Below are positions 23,618 through 25,790 of a stretch of 25,790 nt of DNA, one piece after another. This stretch comes from a virus, in IMG/VR virus record IMGVR_UViG_3300030061_002678, positions 7,212-33,001 of that record; one strand, written 5' to 3'. Each line of letters begins with the position of its first letter. Position 1 is the stretch's first letter. Position numbers and translations under genes: made by a program. Below the pieces are notes generated by a model that had not been told where the DNA came from, searched no databases, and saw nothing but the letters and a program-made list of their open reading frames with translations.

Positions 23618-23964
23618 TTGAACCAATCAGGTGGGATATCAGGGAAGACACACCAAAGGAACCCGTGCTTATCGCACCAGCCTCCATACGTTGTCTTCGA
23701 TTTTTTACTTAGGGTGTTATTTCTCTGGAATACAAAGCGCAGATCAAGATCAGGATGTGCTTCCCGAACAGCCAGGGTTTTGCTGCGATCTCGGGGCTTG
23801 AAGAACCCCTTGGCTTCGATGATTACGCCATTAGGTAAGAAAAAGTCTGGGGTGTATCGCGATTTTGTGACGTAGTCGAACTTCTCTACCTCGTACAGGT
23901 AGGGAACTGCGTGTTTATCTAGATATTTCCCCAGCCTTTCCTCAAGGCCGGAGCGATAGTTCAT
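23614..23964 (-). CDS. gp3: Endonuclease I, Holliday-junction resolvase (T7 gp3-like)
   Basis: The 116-residue protein has the restriction-enzyme-like active site of T7 endonuclease I: Glu8 or Glu9 in YRSGLEERL, Asp40 in YTPDFFLPNG and Glu50/Lys52 in VIIEAKG (the PD-ExK pattern). T7 gp3 is 149 residues. The enzyme cuts branched DNA, resolves recombination intermediates and helps break down host DNA. It starts 2 nt after the SSB stop and overlaps the next ORF by 4 nt. The WCDKHG motif in the C-terminal part and the end PPDWFK are typical of cyanophage members. Confidence 0.93.
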   Translation of the reverse strand: MNYRSGLEERLGKYLDKHAVPYLYEVEKFDYVTKSRYTPDFFLPNGVIIEAKGFFKPRDRSKTLAVREAHPDLDLRFVFQRNNTLSKKSKTTYGGWCDKHGFLWCVFPDIPPDWFK

Positions 23965-23966
23965 AT

Positions 23967-24530
23967 CTAGAAGTCGTAGCTGTCCTCAGTGGCAACAGCA
24001 GCAGGTCGAACGGCAGGGCTGTCAGCCACAAAGCCATCAACCGTCCCAAACATCGATGAAATATCCTCGGCCGAAAGATCTCCTGAGTCCACAGCCCCAT
24101 TGCCTGTGACCAGTTCAACGATCTGGCAACCAACCACCTTGATTGATGTGCCGATCTTTCCTGGCAAGCTGTAGGGCTTGTGCTGAATAATCAGCCGAAC
24201 CTTTGAACCCCTACGGATATCCCGCAAAACGCTCATCTCTACTGGTTCCCCTGTTGTGTCTACAAAGACAGGAATCGGGTTATTTGGGCGAGCCTCTCCA
24301 TAGGAGTAGCCAGCCAACCCTTCGTCATCCCACGGGGCAAATGCTTCTTGCACTCGCCCAGTTGATTTGCTTTTAGCCCAATCAAGCAACTCTTCGCGTT
24401 CTCCTTCCAGCTTCTGAACTACATCAGCAGGAATTTTGTACTTGAAGCTGCGAGTCTTGTACTTTTCGCTGTCTTCGTAGACGTTGATATACCCCTCAAG
24501 AGTGGTGTCAATTACGTGTCGATTAGCCAT
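23967..24530 (-). CDS. gp2.5: Single-stranded DNA-binding protein (T7 gp2.5-like)
   Basis: The 187-residue protein is in the gp2.5 position, immediately before endonuclease I. Its central part is beta-rich and OB-fold-like (SKVRLIIQHKPYSLPGKIGTSIKVVGCQIVELV, about residues 100-135), and it finishes with an acidic tail ending in an aromatic residue (TEDSYDF); T7 gp2.5 also ends in Phe, and this tail contacts polymerase and helicase. T7 gp2.5 is 232 residues. It coats single-stranded DNA and coordinates replication and recombination. No strong Shine-Dalgarno is seen; it follows a 41-residue ORF by 23 nt. Confidence 0.88.
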   Translation of the reverse strand: MANRHVIDTTLEGYINVYEDSEKYKTRSFKYKIPADVVQKLEGEREELLDWAKSKSTGRVQEAFAPWDDEGLAGYSYGEARPNNPIPVFVDTTGEPVEMSVLRDIRRGSKVRLIIQHKPYSLPGKIGTSIKVVGCQIVELVTGNGAVDSGDLSAEDISSMFGTVDGFVADSPAVRPAAVATEDSYDF

Positions 24531-24553
24531 TGGTGATTAATAGGTGGTGTGGA

Positions 24554-24679
24554 TTACTTGCCTTGGCCGCGGTACTTCTTTTTTGACCCGCGTGGTTTGG
24601 AATGTGTCCCGTTGCCTTGGCGAGATTTCTTTGGTTTGCCGGGAATGAATGAGCCTCCGGCGAGTGCTTTGCTTCTCAC
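24554..24679 (-). CDS. Small basic Gly/Lys-rich protein (41 aa)
   Basis: A GTG start overlapping the preceding stop (GTGA) opens a frame reading VRSKALAGGSFIPGKPKKSR and ending KKKYRGQGK. It is very basic (about 14 Lys/Arg in 41) and Gly-rich with no expected fold, suggesting nucleic-acid binding. I believe closely similar short basic proteins occur just before the SSB gene in other T7-like cyanophages. The overlap with the preceding gene supports translation. Function is unknown. Confidence 0.65.
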   Translation of the reverse strand: MRSKALAGGSFIPGKPKKSRQGNGTHSKPRGSKKKYRGQGK

Positions 24680-24849
24680 AGGTCGAACTCCTGATAACCG
24701 GCCAGATAGCGGGCATAAACATCCGGAGTCATCTCGTCGAACGCCTTGCGGGTCATCCCGTAAAGCTCGATCTCAGCGTTCTCAATAAGCCATTTTTCTT
24801 GCATAGAAGCCATCGGAGATGGGTCTATTTCGTGGTAGTCCAAAAGCAT
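24676..24849 (-). CDS. Small acidic protein (57 aa), first gene after the integrase terminator
   Basis: ATG 24847-24849 starts a frame reading MLLDYHEIDPSPMASMQEKW and ending ARYLAGYQEFDL. An in-frame stop five codons upstream limits the start. The protein is acidic and helical with many aromatics, consistent with a small soluble regulatory or inhibitory protein; no family is recognised. It is the first gene after the integrase/attP/terminator block and overlaps the next gene by 4 nt. No clear Shine-Dalgarno or promoter is visible in the 50 nt upstream. Confidence 0.6.
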   Translation of the reverse strand: MLLDYHEIDPSPMASMQEKWLIENAEIELYGMTRKAFDEMTPDVYARYLAGYQEFDL

Positions 24850-24899
24850 CAGATGTTTGAATTAGATGGTGTGCTAGGTGGAATCGTTGAAACGCCAAT

Positions 24900-24921
24900 A
24901 AAAAAGGGGCCTAGTGGCCCC
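24900..24921 (-). terminator. Intrinsic terminator after integrase and attP
   Basis: On the minus strand GGGGCC (24916-24921) and GGCCCC (24906-24911) form a perfect 6-bp G/C stem around an ACTA loop, followed by six Ts (24900-24905). This is a textbook intrinsic terminator. It would separate integrase transcription from the replication operon and leaves attP inside the integrase transcript. Confidence 0.9.
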
Positions 24922-24954
24922 TCACTTGCATGTGGCACGCAAACGCGCCGTTGC

Positions 24955-24993
24955 TTTTAAGTCTGGTGCGTCTACCTGTTCCGCCATGCCCCC
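24955..24993 (-). other. attP: Putative attP: 5' half of tRNA-Leu(UAA)
   Basis: On the minus strand 39 nt fold as the first half of a leucine tRNA: acceptor strand GGGGGCA, D-arm GCGGAACAGGTAGACGC, then anticodon stem CCAGA and loop CTTAAAA with anticodon TAA. The sequence stops matching a tRNA exactly after the loop: the complementary TCTGG strand is absent. Half a tRNA gene 83 nt downstream of an integrase gene is the classical phage attachment core. The integrated phage P-SSP7 model also has a 42-bp match to half of a host tRNA-Leu after int. Confidence 0.85.
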
Positions 24994-25001
24994 CAAGGGA
25001 T

Positions 25002-25018
25002 CTCAGCGATTGGCTGAG
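25002..25018. repeat. Hairpin between integrase stop and attP
   Basis: CTCAGC (25002-25007) and GCTGAG (25013-25018) form a perfect 6-bp inverted repeat with a 5-nt spacer. It has no U-tract. Its place beside the attP core makes it a candidate arm or accessory recombination site, but this is a guess. Confidence 0.35.
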
Positions 25019-25076
25019 CAGTACATACCGTAACATTGGGGGCGAAATGGGCTGAATCGGGAAACGCCAGACCCTT

Positions 25077-25790
25077 TTAGAGTGCCAATACGGCGGATCT
25101 GGCGGCCTGGTCTGTGGCTTTGCAGTATTTAAGACTCATCTCAATAGTCCGGTGGCCTAGGGCCTCCATCAATGTTCGAGGGTGAGTCACTGCACCCATC
25201 CATGTCCCGAAGGAATGGCGTAGGCAATGCCAGACGTAGTCATCACTAAAGCCAGCAACGTTTCGGACCTTTACGAACGCAGCGTAAAGCTGGTCTTTGT
25301 TATTCCAGTTTTCCTTAAAAAGAAAATCCTGGTCTAAGCGGTCGTACACAATTTGCTGAACTTTCGGGTGCAACGTGATGTTGCGGATCCCTTTTTTGTT
25401 CTTCGTCAGGCGTCCGGGTTTGCCACCGATCCAGATTTGATCGTGTGCTGAGTCGTAGTCGCAAGACTTGAGCTTTAGAAGCTCGCCTTGCCTGACCCCT
25501 GTGTAAGCGCTGAAGAGAATTGCGTCTGCAAGGTTGTTTCCCCAACGGTCCCCATAGAGGTCGCGTGAAAGAAAAGCCAGACGATCGACATCTTCCTTGG
25601 TGAACCACTCAATTCGGGTTGCCCCTTCCTCAGCTCTTTGGAACTTTGGCATTGAGTAGTTGTGAAGCTCAGCCAGTTTGGTGAAGTTCATGACCGTGGA
25701 TCCAGCCGAAATGATTCGGTTGATGGTGGATCCGCTGCGTCCGTTCTCCTCCATGTCTGCCTTGAACTCCAACCACCACCCAGGAGAAGT
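25077..25790 (-). CDS. int: Integrase, tyrosine recombinase (3' part, truncated by window edge)
   Basis: The reading frame is open to the right edge, so the true start lies outside; a TTG at 25770-25772 is only an internal codon. The 238 visible codons cover the end of the SAM-like DNA-binding domain and the complete catalytic domain: GVRQGELLKL (catalytic Arg), the Lys-containing beta-hairpin RLTKNKKGIRNITL, HCLRHSFGTW (H-x-x-R), and LGHRTIEMSLKYCKA (second His and nucleophile Tyr). It would catalyse site-specific recombination between attP and a host tRNA-Leu gene. The attP-like sequence and a terminator follow at once. All active-site residues are present, so the enzyme looks functional. 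Confidence 0.93.
   Translation of the reverse strand, partial: TSPGWWLEFKADMEENGRSGSTINRIISAGSTVMNFTKLAELHNYSMPKFQRAEEGATRIEWFTKEDVDRLAFLSRDLYGDRWGNNLADAILFSAYTGVRQGELLKLKSCDYDSAHDQIWIGGKPGRLTKNKKGIRNITLHPKVQQIVYDRLDQDFLFKENWNNKDQLYAAFVKVRNVAGFSDDYVWHCLRHSFGTWMGAVTHPRTLMEALGHRTIEMSLKYCKATDQAARSAVLAL

Noticed and set aside
1-25790. CRISPR arrays, insertion sequences, or cyanophage photosynthesis genes (psbA, hli)
   Set aside because: No regularly spaced repeats, transposase motifs, or reaction-centre/high-light-inducible protein sequences were seen; such host-derived genes may lie outside the window.

Overview
The window is part of the genome of a T7-like podovirus, most likely one infecting marine unicellular cyanobacteria (Synechococcus or Prochlorococcus). 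Every supportable gene lies on the minus strand and is read from the right end (25790) towards the left end. Gene order follows T7: ssDNA-binding protein, endonuclease I, primase-helicase, DNA polymerase, exonuclease, portal, scaffold, capsid, tail tubes A and B, then internal virion proteins. The cyanopodovirus signature comes from a compact two-subunit ribonucleotide reductase between the replication and head genes, a phage thioredoxin-like gene beside the polymerase, a small DUF4278-type protein (a cyanobacterial domain), and an integrase followed by half a tRNA-Leu gene. RNA polymerase and tail fibre are not here and should lie beyond the right and left edges.

Layout in transcription order. 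25790-24900: 3' part of a tyrosine recombinase gene, a putative attP made of the 5' half of tRNA-Leu(UAA), and an intrinsic terminator. 24849-18498: two small genes and the replication and nucleotide block (SSB, endonuclease I, a 43-residue ORF, primase-helicase, thioredoxin-like protein, DNA polymerase, endonuclease VII-like HNH protein, 5'-3' exonuclease, DUF3310). 18604-16116: MazG-like pyrophosphohydrolase and RNR large and small subunits. 16123-10272: small head-region genes, portal, scaffold, a 38-residue DUF4278 protein, a structured leader of about 290 nt, the major capsid gene and tail tube A. 10272-1: tail tube B, GNAT-like internal protein, and three internal virion/ejection proteins; the second last carries a C-terminal lytic transglycosylase and the last is cut by the window edge. 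Genes are tightly packed, with many ATGA or TAATG overlaps.

The most striking observation is that the major capsid gene is interrupted near its 3' end by a compact group I intron of 223 nt (11014-11236) with no endonuclease ORF. The helices P1, P3-P9 and P7.1 can be drawn by eye. Splicing joins a split Val codon and restores a typical T7-like capsid C-terminus, giving 333 residues. Read without splicing, the gene stops after 305 residues and the conserved C-terminus is orphaned in another frame.

Other points of interest are RNA structures between genes (UUCG- and UACG-capped hairpins, and a stem that would hide a ribosome-binding site), an RNR small subunit without the usual radical tyrosine, and a polymerase whose thioredoxin-binding insertion is much reduced beside a phage thioredoxin-like gene. 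Family calls rest on motif recognition and gene order; no database search was run.
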